NCBI RefSeq assembly: GCF_001434145.1
Contig: NZ_AZED01000014.1
Location: 248,001-312,000 of the forward strand
Direction: 5' to 3'
Origin: Lentilactobacillus otakiensis DSM 19908 = JCM 15040
GTDB lineage: Bacteria; Bacillota; Bacilli; Lactobacillales; Lactobacillaceae
DNA: 64,000 bases
Positions 27,419 to 38,070 of this stretch are shown here, piece by piece; the first letter of the stretch is position 1; each line of letters starts with the position of its first letter. Under the pieces are notes generated by a model. The model searched no databases and was not told the origin of the DNA. It worked only from the letters and a program-made list of their open reading frames with translations. Both the position numbers and the translations under genes were made by a program.

Positions 27419-29545
27419 ATGGCAACTTCTACAAAAACCAAACCAAAAGCCAAAGCAAAAACTAAAACCAAGCGAAAATCGCCTAAAAAAAATCTGGTGA
27501 TTGTTGAGTCACCAGCCAAAGCTAAGACTATCGAGAAGTATCTTGGTCGCTCATATAAAGTTGTGGCCAGCAAAGGACATGTGCGTGACCTGCCTAAGAG
27601 TAAGATGGGGGTCGACATTGATCACGACTACGAACCACACTACATTTCCATCCGTGGTAAAGGTGACACGATCAAAGAATTACGTTCCGCTGCTAAAAAA
27701 GCCAAAAAAGTTTATCTTGCAGCCGATCCCGATCGTGAAGGGGAATCAATTGCGTGGCATTTACAGCACATTCTTGATTTAGATCCGAATGATAATAACC
27801 GGGTCGTCTTTAATGAAATCACTAAAGGCGCTGTTAAGGAATCATTCAAGCATCCCCGTAACATCGATATGAATTTGGTGGATGCCCAGCAGGCTCGCCG
27901 AATCCTCGACCGATTAGTGGGTTATTCCATTTCACCATTACTCTGGCAAAAAGTTAAGAAGGGCCTAAGTGCCGGACGAGTTCAATCAATCGCACTTTGG
28001 TTGATTATCGAGCGGGAAAAAGCCATCAAGGACTTCACGCCAGAAGAGTATTGGTCCATTGACTCTGAATTTAAAAAGGGACGCAGCAAATTCAAAGCTT
28101 CATTCTATGGCTTGAATGGCAAGAAAAAAGAACTGCCAAATAATGAGGCAGTTCAAAAGATTCTGCAACAATTAGATCCTAAAGGTGATTTTGATATCAC
28201 CAAGGTAACCCGACGTGAACGCAAGCGTCAGCCACAACCACCATTTACCACCAGTACGATGCAACAGGAAGCCAACCGTAAGTTGAATTATCGGACTCGG
28301 AAAACCATGATGGCTGCTCAACAATTATACGAAGGAATCAACATCGGTAAAGAAGGCAGTCAAGGCTTGATTACCTATATGCGTACTGATTCAACCCGGA
28401 TTTCTGTGATTGCCAAGCATGAAGCTTCGAAGTTCCTACACGAAGAATATGGTGCCGAATATGCTGCAACCAAGCCTATTAAGGGTAAGTTGCCTGAAGG
28501 TGCCCAAGATGCCCATGAGGCGATCCGGCCAACTTCAGTATTCAGAACACCAGCTAGTTTGAAGAAGTACTTGACCCGAGACCAGTTCAGGTTATACCAA
28601 ATGGTTTGGTCAAGATTTGTGGCCAGCCAAATGACGCCAGCAATTATGGACACGATGGCAGTCACAATTGAGCAAAACAACGTTGTTTTCAAGGCCAATG
28701 GTTCCAAGATGAAATTTGATGGTTTCTTGAAAGTTTATGGTGATAGCAAAGAAAAAGACAATCTATTGCCGGACTTGGAAACTGGCGATGTTGTCAAGTT
28801 GGTTAAGAATAATCCAGATCAACATTTTACTCAGCCACCTGCACGATACAGTGAAGCCACGCTGATTAAAGCCCTTGAAGAAAAGGGTGTTGGCCGGCCA
28901 TCAACTTACTCACCAACTATTGATACCATTCAACGTCGATATTACGTTAAAGAAGTTGGTCGCCGATTTGAGCCAACCGAATTAGGTGAAATTGTTAACA
29001 AGATTATTGTTGAGTATTTCCCTGATGTCGTTAATATTGATTTCACGGCTAACTTGGAAGGTAAACTTGACCAAGTTGAAGAAGGTAAAGAGAATTGGAT
29101 CAAATTAGTTGATACATTCTACAAGCCATTTTCAAATGAAGTCGATGCAGCAACCAAGAATATGGAAAAAGTTCAGATCAAAGATGAGCCAGCAGGCATT
29201 AATTGTGAAATCTGTGGTGCACCAATGGTCATCAAGATGGGCCGGTACGGCAAGTTCTATGCTTGTTCACGATTCCCGGATTGTCGAAATACCAAGGCAA
29301 TTGTCAAGGAGATCGGCGTCATTTGTCCTAAGTGTCATGAAGGTCAAGTGATTGAACGAAAATCAAGGAAAAATCGAATTTTCTACGGCTGTTCAAGATA
29401 TCCCGATTGTGACTTTGTCTCATGGGATAAACCAATCGGCAGAGATTGTCCAAAAGACGGTCACTTCTTAGTCGAAAAGCGGGTAAAGGGCGGCACCCAA
29501 GTTGTTTGTCCAAACGGCGACTATGAGGAACCGGCACAAAAATAA
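27419..29545 (+). CDS. topA: DNA topoisomerase I
   Basis: Type IA topoisomerase that relaxes negative supercoils. In the 708-residue protein the Toprim domain starts [14 protein letters not shown], with [12 protein letters not shown]. The active-site Tyr is in [13 protein letters not shown]. Three C-terminal zinc-finger units follow: [40 protein letters not shown], and a last one reduced to CPKDGHF and VVCPNGDY. A Lys/Thr-rich extension of about 27 residues precedes the Toprim domain and may help bind DNA (inference). ATG 27419 follows GAGGGGAG. Repeat copy C directly follows the stop. Confidence 0.97.
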   Translation: MATSTKTKPKAKAKTKTKRKSPKKNLVIVESPAKAKTIEKYLGRSYKVVASKGHVRDLPKSKMGVDIDHDYEPHYISIRGKGDTIKELRSAAKKAKKVYLAADPDREGESIAWHLQHILDLDPNDNNRVVFNEITKGAVKESFKHPRNIDMNLVDAQQARRILDRLVGYSISPLLWQKVKKGLSAGRVQSIALWLIIEREKAIKDFTPEEYWSIDSEFKKGRSKFKASFYGLNGKKKELPNNEAVQKILQQLDPKGDFDITKVTRRERKRQPQPPFTTSTMQQEANRKLNYRTRKTMMAAQQLYEGINIGKEGSQGLITYMRTDSTRISVIAKHEASKFLHEEYGAEYAATKPIKGKLPEGAQDAHEAIRPTSVFRTPASLKKYLTRDQFRLYQMVWSRFVASQMTPAIMDTMAVTIEQNNVVFKANGSKMKFDGFLKVYGDSKEKDNLLPDLETGDVVKLVKNNPDQHFTQPPARYSEATLIKALEEKGVGRPSTYSPTIDTIQRRYYVKEVGRRFEPTELGEIVNKIIVEYFPDVVNIDFTANLEGKLDQVEEGKENWIKLVDTFYKPFSNEVDAATKNMEKVQIKDEPAGINCEICGAPMVIKMGRYGKFYACSRFPDCRNTKAIVKEIGVICPKCHEGQVIERKSRKNRIFYGCSRYPDCDFVSWDKPIGRDCPKDGHFLVEKRVKGGTQVVCPNGDYEEPAQK

Positions 29546-29670
29546 GTGTGCGACGAGACCCGTTTAGGGCCCGGAGCATAAAAGAGAAGCACCAATGATG
29601 AACGCACTTGGTTTATCGTTGGTGCTTCTCTTTTATGTAGTAGGGTCCTGGGTCGTCGGAGCATAGCTCA
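29546..29670 (+). repeat. Palindromic intergenic repeat, copy C
   Basis: The outer modules GTGTGCGACGAGACCCG and GGGTCGTCGGAGCAT match the ends of copies A and B at 15971-16216. The inner arms, from CATAAAAGAGAAGCACCAAT at 29577 and ending GGTGCTTCTCTTTTATG at 29636, pair over 22 positions with one G-U pair. The element starts at the topA stop codon and could also serve as its terminator. The rest of this gap, to 29907, holds no gene that I can see. Confidence 0.75.
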
Positions 29671-29844
29671 GAAGCAGAAGGGAGCTGTAGGAGAAATAAC
29701 AATTACAAAACCTGCACAATCTAAATCATTGTGGAAATCCTACCCAAACATTTTTCCACCGCCCCTGACCGATCTTTGCCAATATTCCATTTCAATCATC
29801 AAGATTCCACCTGAGCCAACTCAAATTTTCCGTCCAATTCTCTT

Positions 29845-29875
29845 TTGTTCCACAATGCACAAAAGGGTGTAAAAT
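29845..29875 (+). promoter_or_regulatory. Weak candidate promoter of the first pepD
   Basis: TTGTTC at 29845-29850 and TAAAAT at 29870-29875, but separated by 19 bases. The position 32 bases before the start codon is suitable. Low certainty. Confidence 0.3.
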
Positions 29876-29907
29876 CAAGTTGATAGAAGATTAGGGGAGG
29901 CTTTACA

Positions 29908-31335
29908 ATGTTTTCATCAAAACACAGTAGTTGTACAACTATTTTAGTTGGCAAGAAGGCCAGTTATGACGGGTCAACCATTATCGCTCGGAATGAAGAT
30001 GCGGGGGAAGCAGTCCACCCAAAGAAGTTTGTGGTTGTTGAATCAGAGGATCAACCACGCGATTATCATTCAAAATTAACTAACTTTGCTGTTAAATTAC
30101 CAGAGAACCCATTGAGATATACCTCAGTGCCCGATGCTGTCCCTGGCGAGGGCATTTGGGGTGAAGCCGGTATCAATGCCCATAATGTGGCAATGAGTGC
30201 GACAGAGACGATTACGACCAATGCGCGGGTCATCGGTGCCGACCCATTTGAAAAGGATGGTCTTGGTGAAGAAGATCTCTTGACCATCACGTTGCCTTAC
30301 ATTAATTCTGCTCGTGAAGGTGTCCAACGGGTTGGTAAGCTGCTTGAGAAGTATGGCACTTATGAATCTAACGGGATTTTGTTCTCAGACGTCAATGAAA
30401 TTTGGTACATGGAAACTGCCGGCGGCCATCACTGGGCTGCTCAGCGGATTCCAGATGATGCCTATGTGATTGCACCTAACCAAACAGGGATTCAAGAAAT
30501 CGACTTTGATGATCCTGACAGTTTCATGTTCTCAAAGGACCTCCGCAAATTTGCACAAGCTCATCATCTGAATCCATCAAGTCATTTTAACTTCAGAAAG
30601 ATTTTTGGTTCCGATACTCAGTTGGATCGTCACTACAACACACCACGGGCTTGGTATGGTCAGCGTTACTTTGACCCTGAATCAGTCAAGGACAAGACAC
30701 CGATGAGCAATGATTTGCCATTTATTTGTCACGCCAACCGTAAGATCACCATTGAAGATATCAAGTTTGTTTTGAGTTCCCATTATCAAGACACGCCTTA
30801 TGATCCATTTGCGCCTGGTGCAGATTACAAGACAGTTCCATACCGGCCAATTGGAATCAACCGTAACCAGGAATTATCCATTCTGCAGTTACGTCCAGGA
30901 ATTCCTTCAGCCTACTCGGCAATTCAGTGGCTGACATTTGCTTCCAATCCATTTAACACGTTGACACCATTCTTCACCAACGTGGTGAATACACCGGATT
31001 GTTACCGCGATACCACTGGCACTTTAGACAGTCACAACGCATATTGGGCAAACCGTCTCATTTCGTTGATTGCTGCTGATCATTACCAAGAATTGATGCA
31101 GGACATTGAAGACTATCAACTCAAGGCAATGGGCTATGCGCATGAGCGAATTGCCCAAGTTGACAAGCAAATGGCTGAAAAAGAAGCTTCTGGCTCGCAC
31201 GTTGTTAGAGCACTGGGACAAGCAAATGCCCGTACTGCTGATCGGATCATGAAAGATACAGAAGATCTGCTAACGAAGCTGGTTGTTAAAGCCAGCCAAG
31301 ATGTTCCGGGTTCATTCACTCGAGAACATTATTAA
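29908..31335 (+). CDS. pepD: C69-family dipeptidase (PepD type)
   Basis: A cytosolic N-terminal-nucleophile dipeptidase with broad specificity, part of peptide use. The 475-residue protein has the catalytic Cys at position 9 in SSCTTILVGKKAS, followed by DGSTIIARNED, the family signature, and later motifs such as WYMETAGGHHWAAQRIPDD and ARAWYGQRYF-like stretches. The short peptide before Cys9 would be removed on activation in this family. GGGGAGGC lies before the ATG. A paralogue lies at 32253-33686 in the opposite direction. A terminator follows. Confidence 0.94.
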   Translation: MFSSKHSSCTTILVGKKASYDGSTIIARNEDAGEAVHPKKFVVVESEDQPRDYHSKLTNFAVKLPENPLRYTSVPDAVPGEGIWGEAGINAHNVAMSATETITTNARVIGADPFEKDGLGEEDLLTITLPYINSAREGVQRVGKLLEKYGTYESNGILFSDVNEIWYMETAGGHHWAAQRIPDDAYVIAPNQTGIQEIDFDDPDSFMFSKDLRKFAQAHHLNPSSHFNFRKIFGSDTQLDRHYNTPRAWYGQRYFDPESVKDKTPMSNDLPFICHANRKITIEDIKFVLSSHYQDTPYDPFAPGADYKTVPYRPIGINRNQELSILQLRPGIPSAYSAIQWLTFASNPFNTLTPFFTNVVNTPDCYRDTTGTLDSHNAYWANRLISLIAADHYQELMQDIEDYQLKAMGYAHERIAQVDKQMAEKEASGSHVVRALGQANARTADRIMKDTEDLLTKLVVKASQDVPGSFTREHY

Positions 31336-31347
31336 AATTCGGTATTC

Positions 31348-31396
31348 AAAAAGGATGTTCCACAAACCAGCAGTTTGTGAAGCATCCTTTTTTAAA
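31348..31396 (+). terminator. Terminator of the first pepD
   Basis: AAAAAGGATGTTCCACAAAC (31348-31367) pairs with GTTTGTGAAGCATCCTTTTT (31373-31392) around the loop CAGCA, with one mismatch, ending in T residues. Confidence 0.9.
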
Positions 31397-31435
31397 TCGT
31401 AGCATATGGGGCAGTGATGTCCTATTTGTGTTGGA

Positions 31436-31471
31436 TAAAAAACTGGCATTGATGTTTTCCATCAATACCAG
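31436..31471 (-). terminator. Minus-strand terminator downstream of the small membrane gene
   Basis: On the minus strand CTGGTATTGATG, loop GAAAA, CATCAATGCCAG, followed by TTTTTTATCC. One C-A mismatch in twelve pairs. It lies 112 bases after the small minus-strand gene at 31584-31769 and supports that gene being transcribed. Confidence 0.7.
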
Positions 31472-31583
31472 AAAGTTTAGACCACAAATTTGAAGGAAAA
31501 TTCATCTCAGTTTTTGAATCTATTCAAAATGATGAGTTATGGGGGAAAAACTATGTGGAAGCAATTTAGAATCGAGAAACAAT

Positions 31584-31769
31584 TTAATGATTCCTTTTGT
31601 CCCACATGTTTTTTAAAATAATGACACATATAAGAAAGACTGTTGCGCCGATTCCAACCCATAAACCTTGGTGATAAATTCCAATGAAATTCTTGATTGC
31701 TTGGGAAATTCCCCAGGCTATGAAGATCAGTATAATCACTGTGGTGATCCGAATTAATAATTTACTCAT
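31584..31769 (-). CDS. Small membrane protein of unknown function
   Basis: A 61-residue protein beginning MSKLLIRITTVIILIFIAWG. It has two hydrophobic segments (about 4-23 and 33-53) separated by QAIKNFIGIYHQGLWVGIGA and a positively charged end, KNMWDKRNH. I do not recognise a family. AAAGGA lies 11 bases before this ATG. A second in-frame ATG 12 bases upstream abuts that site and is less likely. A minus-strand terminator lies downstream. The gene stands alone in a gene-poor gap between two pepD paralogues. Confidence 0.5.
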   Translation of the reverse strand: MSKLLIRITTVIILIFIAWGISQAIKNFIGIYHQGLWVGIGATVFLICVIILKNMWDKRNH

Positions 31770-32252
31770 GGGTTTATTCATCCTTTAATTAAGCTAAGAT
31801 ACCGAGCACGTCAACGATTTTGACAGTCCAGCATTTCTTAGAAGTGGGTGAGATCGGTGACAAAAACTTGGCCACTCGCTACATTGATAGTTTTTTGCCA
31901 AATGCTTACAAATTTCTTTTCAGAAACCCACCTACCAATCAATAATGAAACTTTTGAGTACATCTTCTTTCGAAGAGTCCCTTCAACATACCTCATCCCA
32001 TATTTTCAACCGAGAGTAGTCATAAGCTTCCAATCTGCTTGATCGGGACCGTATATTGGATCGTTTGATTGAAGATTATTTGAGTATGGAAAACTTCTTT
32101 CAGCGTTTCTTTAGCGAGTTCGTTGTCTGATTCTCTTAGAACAATATCATTGTCAATTCTATTAGTATCGTAGTCTGTGGCTCGTATAGCAGTACTTTCC
32201 TCTAAAGCATCAATAGTACCAACAACAGATATTGTAAAACCTTTTTTAGCTC
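31770..32252 (-). other. Gene-poor stretch with degraded-looking frames
   Basis: No convincing gene fills this 483-base gap. Two open stretches on the minus strand are worth recording. One, 31838-31996, reads MRYVEGTLRKKMYSKVSLL at the start and ends VASGQVFVTDLTHF; the ending faintly recalls the (V)TDIT region of IS3-type integrases, with no ribosome-binding site. The other, about 32042-32250, lacks a start codon and contains KKGFTISVVGTIDAL and ESDNELAKETLKEVF. It begins right after the pepD stop in another frame. They may be remnants of displaced genes (inference). Confidence 0.3.
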
Positions 32253-33686
32253 TTATAGATTCATGTCCTGGGTAAAGTTGATTGGTGATAAATCAGTCGA
32301 ATTGGTAATCAAATCACTTATCAAGCTGTTGTAAGCATTCAGTCCAGTTTTAGCATTGTCAAAGTTAACCTTGGTTAAGTAATCACCAAGTTCGACGTTG
32401 GATAAACCGGCGATGGCCGCATCAGCCTGTTTAACGGATTGCTGGAACTTGACCCGTAACTTCGCTTTCGTGTCATTTAGTTTCGGGCCAAACTTAACGT
32501 AGTGGGGATCAACTAACACGCCGGCAAGTTTGTAAGTCCAATAAGCTTGGTTGGGTGCATAACTGCCGGAAGCGTTTTGATAAGCTTTTGGTGTATCATT
32601 GGCGCCCGCATAGAATGGCACAAAGGAACTTTGAGCAGCGACACCCATCGCCAACCACTGGATCCCAGCGGCTGCAGTAGGCATATTTGGCCGAATTTGG
32701 AGGATATGAGCCTCTTGCGTCTTGGCTAGGCTAATTGGTCGGTAAAGGTGTTGATCGTGCTCAGAGCCCTCACCAATGGGGTCAAATGAGGTGCCTTGAT
32801 AATGGGAACTTAAGAAGTCTTGAACATCAAAGACACTTAATTTTCGATTAGCATGGTTAATGAACGGCATTTCCTGACTGGTAGGTTCAAAATTCAATTC
32901 GGGCGAGAACATTTTCAGGCCGTACCAAACCCGTGGTGTGTTGTAATACGTATCGGACAAATCAGCCGTTCCAAAAATCTTTCGGAAGTTAAATGTCTTC
33001 CCAGAAAGATCCGGATTCAAATGGTTTTCAGCAACAAAGTCGCGGATCTTGGGTGACCACATAAAATTGTCAGGATCGTCAAAGTCAATTTCTTGAATGG
33101 CACTTTGATTGGCAATAACCGCATATCCATCATCTGGAATGCGTTGGGCAACCCAGTTGTGGCCGCCGCCAGTTTCCATATACCAAGCTTCATTTTTGTC
33201 GGCAAAGAGGATCCCATTTGATTCTGAGGTCCCATAGTATGCGACAATTTGACCTAAACGCTGAACACCTTCACGGGCGGTCTTGACGTATGGTAGGACA
33301 ACGGTGATCATGGCTTCTTCGCCAATGCCGTCTTCTTCAAGCGGATCAGCACCCAAAGCCAATTTATTGGTATAAGTACTTTCAGTGGCACTCATCGCAA
33401 CGCCGTATTCGTTAAAGCCATCTTCTTCAAATAACCCGAATTTTTCAGTCCATTCAGGAGTGGCCGAATACTTGAATCTGATTTTGGGTAAGGTGAGTTT
33501 AAAACCATTATCATTAGATGAAAATTCTGGTTCGTCATCGAATTCTTGATGCTTATGGATAACATAGTTCTTTGGCCAGGAAGACTTACTGTCCTCGTTT
33601 CGGGCAATCATAATTGAGCCATCGATGCTGGCGTTTTTACCAACAATCATGCTGGTACATGCAGAAAAGTTTTTGTAAGGTATCAT
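32253..33686 (-). CDS. pepD: C69-family dipeptidase (PepD type), second copy
   Basis: A 477-residue paralogue of the dipeptidase at 29908-31335, pointing toward it. The catalytic Cys is residue 10 in SACTSMIVGKNASIDGS, followed by IMIARNED. Shared stretches include ESNGILFADKNEAWYMETGG, the WVAQRIPDDGY region and INHANRK. The two proteins are clearly related but divergent, so the duplication is old. AGGAGATTTTAAAA precedes the ATG. No clear terminator is seen right after the stop, where a possible gene remnant begins. Confidence 0.93.
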   Translation of the reverse strand: MIPYKNFSACTSMIVGKNASIDGSIMIARNEDSKSSWPKNYVIHKHQEFDDEPEFSSNDNGFKLTLPKIRFKYSATPEWTEKFGLFEEDGFNEYGVAMSATESTYTNKLALGADPLEEDGIGEEAMITVVLPYVKTAREGVQRLGQIVAYYGTSESNGILFADKNEAWYMETGGGHNWVAQRIPDDGYAVIANQSAIQEIDFDDPDNFMWSPKIRDFVAENHLNPDLSGKTFNFRKIFGTADLSDTYYNTPRVWYGLKMFSPELNFEPTSQEMPFINHANRKLSVFDVQDFLSSHYQGTSFDPIGEGSEHDQHLYRPISLAKTQEAHILQIRPNMPTAAAGIQWLAMGVAAQSSFVPFYAGANDTPKAYQNASGSYAPNQAYWTYKLAGVLVDPHYVKFGPKLNDTKAKLRVKFQQSVKQADAAIAGLSNVELGDYLTKVNFDNAKTGLNAYNSLISDLITNSTDLSPINFTQDMNL

Positions 33687-33783
33687 TTTTAAAATCTCCT
33701 ATTTGCAGTTGACTATTGCTTTCGTTATTGTATCATTTTTTGTTATAAATCGGTTCGACAGTGTTCAAACGTTCATTTGCATA

Positions 33784-33812
33784 TTGCAGGCAAAAAATAT
33801 TTAAGGTATACT
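33784..33812 (+). promoter_or_regulatory. Promoter of the tautomerase gene
   Basis: TTGCAG at 33784-33789, 17 bases, TATACT at 33807-33812, about 35 bases before the start codon. Confidence 0.65.
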
Positions 33813-33846
33813 TTTGCCATTCAAAACAAATGGAGGAATTTTACAC

Positions 33847-34035
33847 ATGCCAATCGTAGATATTCATTTAATTGCCGGTCGTTCTCAAGATCAATTGAAG
33901 GGTCTGGTTGAGGACGTTACTGCTGCCGTTGTTAAAAACACTGGTGCACCAGCTGAACACGTTCACGTTATTTTAAGCGAAATGGAAAAGAATCGTTACA
34001 GTGTTGGCGGTGTGCTTAAAAGCGACGAAAAGTAA
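33847..34035 (+). CDS. 4-oxalocrotonate tautomerase family protein
   Basis: A 62-residue protein with Pro directly after the initiator Met (MPIVDIHLIAGRSQDQLKGL), the catalytic base of this superfamily once Met is removed. The helix QLKGLVEDVTAAVVKNTG and strand VHVILSEMEKNRYSVGG fit the family. It works as an oligomer. The physiological substrate in lactobacilli is unknown. TGGAGGAATTTTACAC precedes the ATG. Its own promoter and terminator make it a single-gene unit. Confidence 0.93.
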   Translation: MPIVDIHLIAGRSQDQLKGLVEDVTAAVVKNTGAPAEHVHVILSEMEKNRYSVGGVLKSDEK

Positions 34036-34053
34036 TTTTGAAATTCATCAATT

Positions 34054-34085
34054 AGCCTGCAATCCAATCATTGTGGGCTTTTTGT
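34054..34085 (+). terminator. Terminator of the tautomerase gene
   Basis: AGCCTGCAAT (34054-34063) pairs with ATTGTGGGCT (34070-34079) including two G-U pairs, followed by TTTTTG. Confidence 0.85.
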
Positions 34086-34180
34086 TTGAGATTCTGTTTG
34101 AATGAATGAAAGAAAATTCTTTTACTTTTATAAAGTTTGACTGAGGGTTGGTTTGCCAATCGATATTATTGTATACTTAA

Positions 34181-35740
<1,560 letters not shown>

Positions 35741-35758
35741 TTAATCATTTTGAAATCA

Positions 35759-35794
35759 AAAAGCGACCGGCCAAAAATTGGTCAGTCGCTTTTA
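35759..35794. terminator. Bidirectional terminator between glpK and the HAD gene
   Basis: AAAGCGACCGGCCAA and TTGGTCAGTCGCTTTT form a stem of about 15 pairs with an internal mismatch. T runs are present on both strands, and the convergent HAD gene stops 7 bases away. Confidence 0.8.
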
Positions 35795-35800
35795 TGTTCA

Positions 35801-36628
35801 TTATTGTCCTACAGCAATATCTAAATGATCCTGTAGATACCGGGCAACGCCGTCATCATCGTTAGTGAAATCAGTGACTTCATCGGCAGAATTTTTAATT
35901 TTGTCGATGGCGTTTTTCATAGCGACACCGGTTCCGGCATACTCCATCATGGTCAGGTCATTGCCTTCATCGCCAAACGCAATAATATCTTTTTGCAGAA
36001 CACCATAGTAATCGGCCAGGAATTTTAACCCGGTTGATTTGTGGACACCTTTGGTTGCAATTTCAACGATTGGATGTGGGCCACCCCAAGGGGAGACTTC
36101 CACTTGATCACCAAATTGTTGTTCAACGAAATTAATCAGGCCTTGCTTCAATTCCGGCTCCACTTGAACCGTGATACTAATCGGATTAGTCTTTAAGCTC
36201 TTTCGACTTAACACCTGATTAGTTTTCAAACTGCTTGGGAAAAAGCCAAAGCCGGTATTAAGACCGCGGTTGGCCAAGAACATGTCTCGTCCCTCCACGG
36301 CAATGAGGGAAAGGCCGAGCGGCTTGCTTTTTTCAAGTAATTCCGTCACGATTTCTTTATCGATGGTGTATTGGTATTCACGATTCCACTCTTGATGTGG
36401 TAAAATGCCAAGGTTGCCATTGAAATTAATCATTGGGGTTTCCAATTTTAAATCATCATAAAAATTTTCAGAAAGTCTATTGGGACGGCCGGTCACAATG
36501 CTCACTATGTAGCCCTGCCGTGCAGCTGCACGAATGGTTTCAGCGGTTTGTGGGCTGATCTGGCTGTCATCGTTTAAGGTGGTGCCGTCCAAGTCGAGTG
36601 CGATTAATTTTTTCGTAATTGTGATCAC
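35801..36628 (-). CDS. Cof-type HAD-superfamily phosphatase
   Basis: A HAD hydrolase of about 272-275 residues with a C2B cap, likely acting on sugar phosphates or similar. Motifs: LIALDLDGTTLNDD with the nucleophilic Asp, SIVTGRPNRL, the motif III Lys in KGVHKSTGLKFLAD, and FGDEGNDLTMMEYAG. The start is unusual. The only ordinary start codon in the open frame is GTG at 36628, directly abutting AAGGA, which is too close. ATT at 36619 stands eight bases after AAGGAG and gives (M)TKKLIALDLDG, so an ATT start is plausible. The exact substrate cannot be deduced. Confidence 0.85.
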   Translation of the reverse strand: MITITKKLIALDLDGTTLNDDSQISPQTAETIRAAARQGYIVSIVTGRPNRLSENFYDDLKLETPMINFNGNLGILPHQEWNREYQYTIDKEIVTELLEKSKPLGLSLIAVEGRDMFLANRGLNTGFGFFPSSLKTNQVLSRKSLKTNPISITVQVEPELKQGLINFVEQQFGDQVEVSPWGGPHPIVEIATKGVHKSTGLKFLADYYGVLQKDIIAFGDEGNDLTMMEYAGTGVAMKNAIDKIKNSADEVTDFTNDDDGVARYLQDHLDIAVGQ

Positions 36629-36705
36629 TCCTTACTAACATATCCATTCATACTATCTGAAAACTCATAACACGTCAATTATTAGTACCCAAAAGGGAGA
36701 TTAGA

Positions 36706-38070
36706 ATGCATTTACCAAGTGATTTTATTCATAAATACCAACAATTAATGGGGGAAGTGGAAGCCGATAAGTTCATTGCCAGTTTTGATCAGCCGACCAC
36801 TCCAGGCTTCAGAATCAACCCATTGAAGGCTCATCGGCCAGCCGATTTGGACCTGAGCGAACCCACTGAACATTGCCAGTTTGGCTATCATGGCCAGGTG
36901 AGTGGGAAGACCGTTGATCATCAAAGTGGCGCAGTTTACAGTCAGGAACCCAGTGCCATGTACGTCGGCGAGGTCGCTCATCCTAATCTCAATGAGAAAG
37001 TCCTGGATTTATGTGCCGCACCGGGGGGTAAGACCACCCACCTGGGAAGTTATCTGAAAAATACTGGCTTGTTGATTGCCAACGAGATTGATAGTAAGCG
37101 CTCTAAGGCATTAGTGGAAAATGTGGAACGGTTTGGGATGACCAATACGATTGTGACCAATACCGATCCAGATCACTTAGCTGCCCAGCTGCCGGAATTC
37201 TTTGACCGGATTTTGGTGGATGCTCCATGTTCCGGTGAAGGGATGTTCAGAAAAGATCCCGATGCTATTCAGTATTGGAGCCTGGATTATCCAGTTGAAT
37301 GTGCATCCCGACAGCGAACGATTTTGACCCAAGCAGTTAAGAATTTGAAGCCAGGTGGAGAACTGATCTATTCGACCTGTACATTCGCACCGGAAGAAGA
37401 TGAACAGATCATTGCCTGGTTGGTTGACACCTATGGTTTCGAAATTCAACCCATCAAGAAGTTTGCTGGGATGGATGATGGCAAACCTGAATGGGCAAAT
37501 GGAAATGCTGACTTAACGAAGTGTGTCCGTATTTTCCCACATCACTTTAATGGTGAAGGCCACTTCATTGCCAAACTCAAAAAGCCGGTCAACATTGACA
37601 ACGTGAAGGAACCACGACGTTTTCGCGGGATTAGTAAAAATATCGAAATGCCGACGAAGGATCAAAATCAATTATTTGATCAGTTTGCCAAAGAAACACT
37701 TAATCATGTTCATTTCCAGAAGTTGGTCGTCTTTAAAGATCACTTATACTCAGTGCCTGAGGAGACCCCCAATCTTTCTCGGGTCAAGATTGTGCGGTTG
37801 GGATTGGAAATTGGCACATTCAAGAAAAATCGCTTTGAACCTAGCTATGGCTTAGCCTTGGCACTGCACCCAGATCAAGCTGTTCAAAAAATAACGATTG
37901 ATCAGGCTGAATGGCAGAAATATGTCCATGGTGATACCTTCCAAGTTAGCTCAGACCTGAAGAAGGGCTGGTATCTGTTAGTCTGTGAAAATCAGCCGGT
38001 TGGCTTCGCTAAAGTTGTCAACGGAACGGCTAAGAACTTCTTTCCAAAAGGGTTGAGGTTTGCCGTTTAA
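36706..38070 (+). CDS. rsmF: 16S rRNA cytosine-C5 methyltransferase, RsmF-like
   Basis: A 454-residue Nol1/Nop2/Sun-family enzyme that methylates cytosine C5 in rRNA with S-adenosylmethionine. The binding motif is LDLCAAPGGKTTHLG. The two catalytic Cys are in DAPCSGEGMFRKDP and YSTCTFAPEEDE. A C-terminal domain of the RsmF type (about 310-454) follows, with a PUA-like end GWYLLVCENQPVGFAKV. AAAGGGAGATTAGA precedes the ATG. Whether the target is 16S rRNA is inferred from the family. Confidence 0.9.
   Translation: MHLPSDFIHKYQQLMGEVEADKFIASFDQPTTPGFRINPLKAHRPADLDLSEPTEHCQFGYHGQVSGKTVDHQSGAVYSQEPSAMYVGEVAHPNLNEKVLDLCAAPGGKTTHLGSYLKNTGLLIANEIDSKRSKALVENVERFGMTNTIVTNTDPDHLAAQLPEFFDRILVDAPCSGEGMFRKDPDAIQYWSLDYPVECASRQRTILTQAVKNLKPGGELIYSTCTFAPEEDEQIIAWLVDTYGFEIQPIKKFAGMDDGKPEWANGNADLTKCVRIFPHHFNGEGHFIAKLKKPVNIDNVKEPRRFRGISKNIEMPTKDQNQLFDQFAKETLNHVHFQKLVVFKDHLYSVPEETPNLSRVKIVRLGLEIGTFKKNRFEPSYGLALALHPDQAVQKITIDQAEWQKYVHGDTFQVSSDLKKGWYLLVCENQPVGFAKVVNGTAKNFFPKGLRFAV

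Noticed and set aside
31553-31621. A 22-codon plus-strand frame (MWKQFRIEKQF...CPTC) with GGGGGAAAAACT in front
   Set aside because: The Shine-Dalgarno site is fair, but the peptide is very short, unsupported by any promoter, and overlaps the end of the small minus-strand membrane gene.
31848-32042. A 64-codon plus-strand frame starting with GTG
   Set aside because: No ribosome-binding site, and the residue composition is not protein-like.
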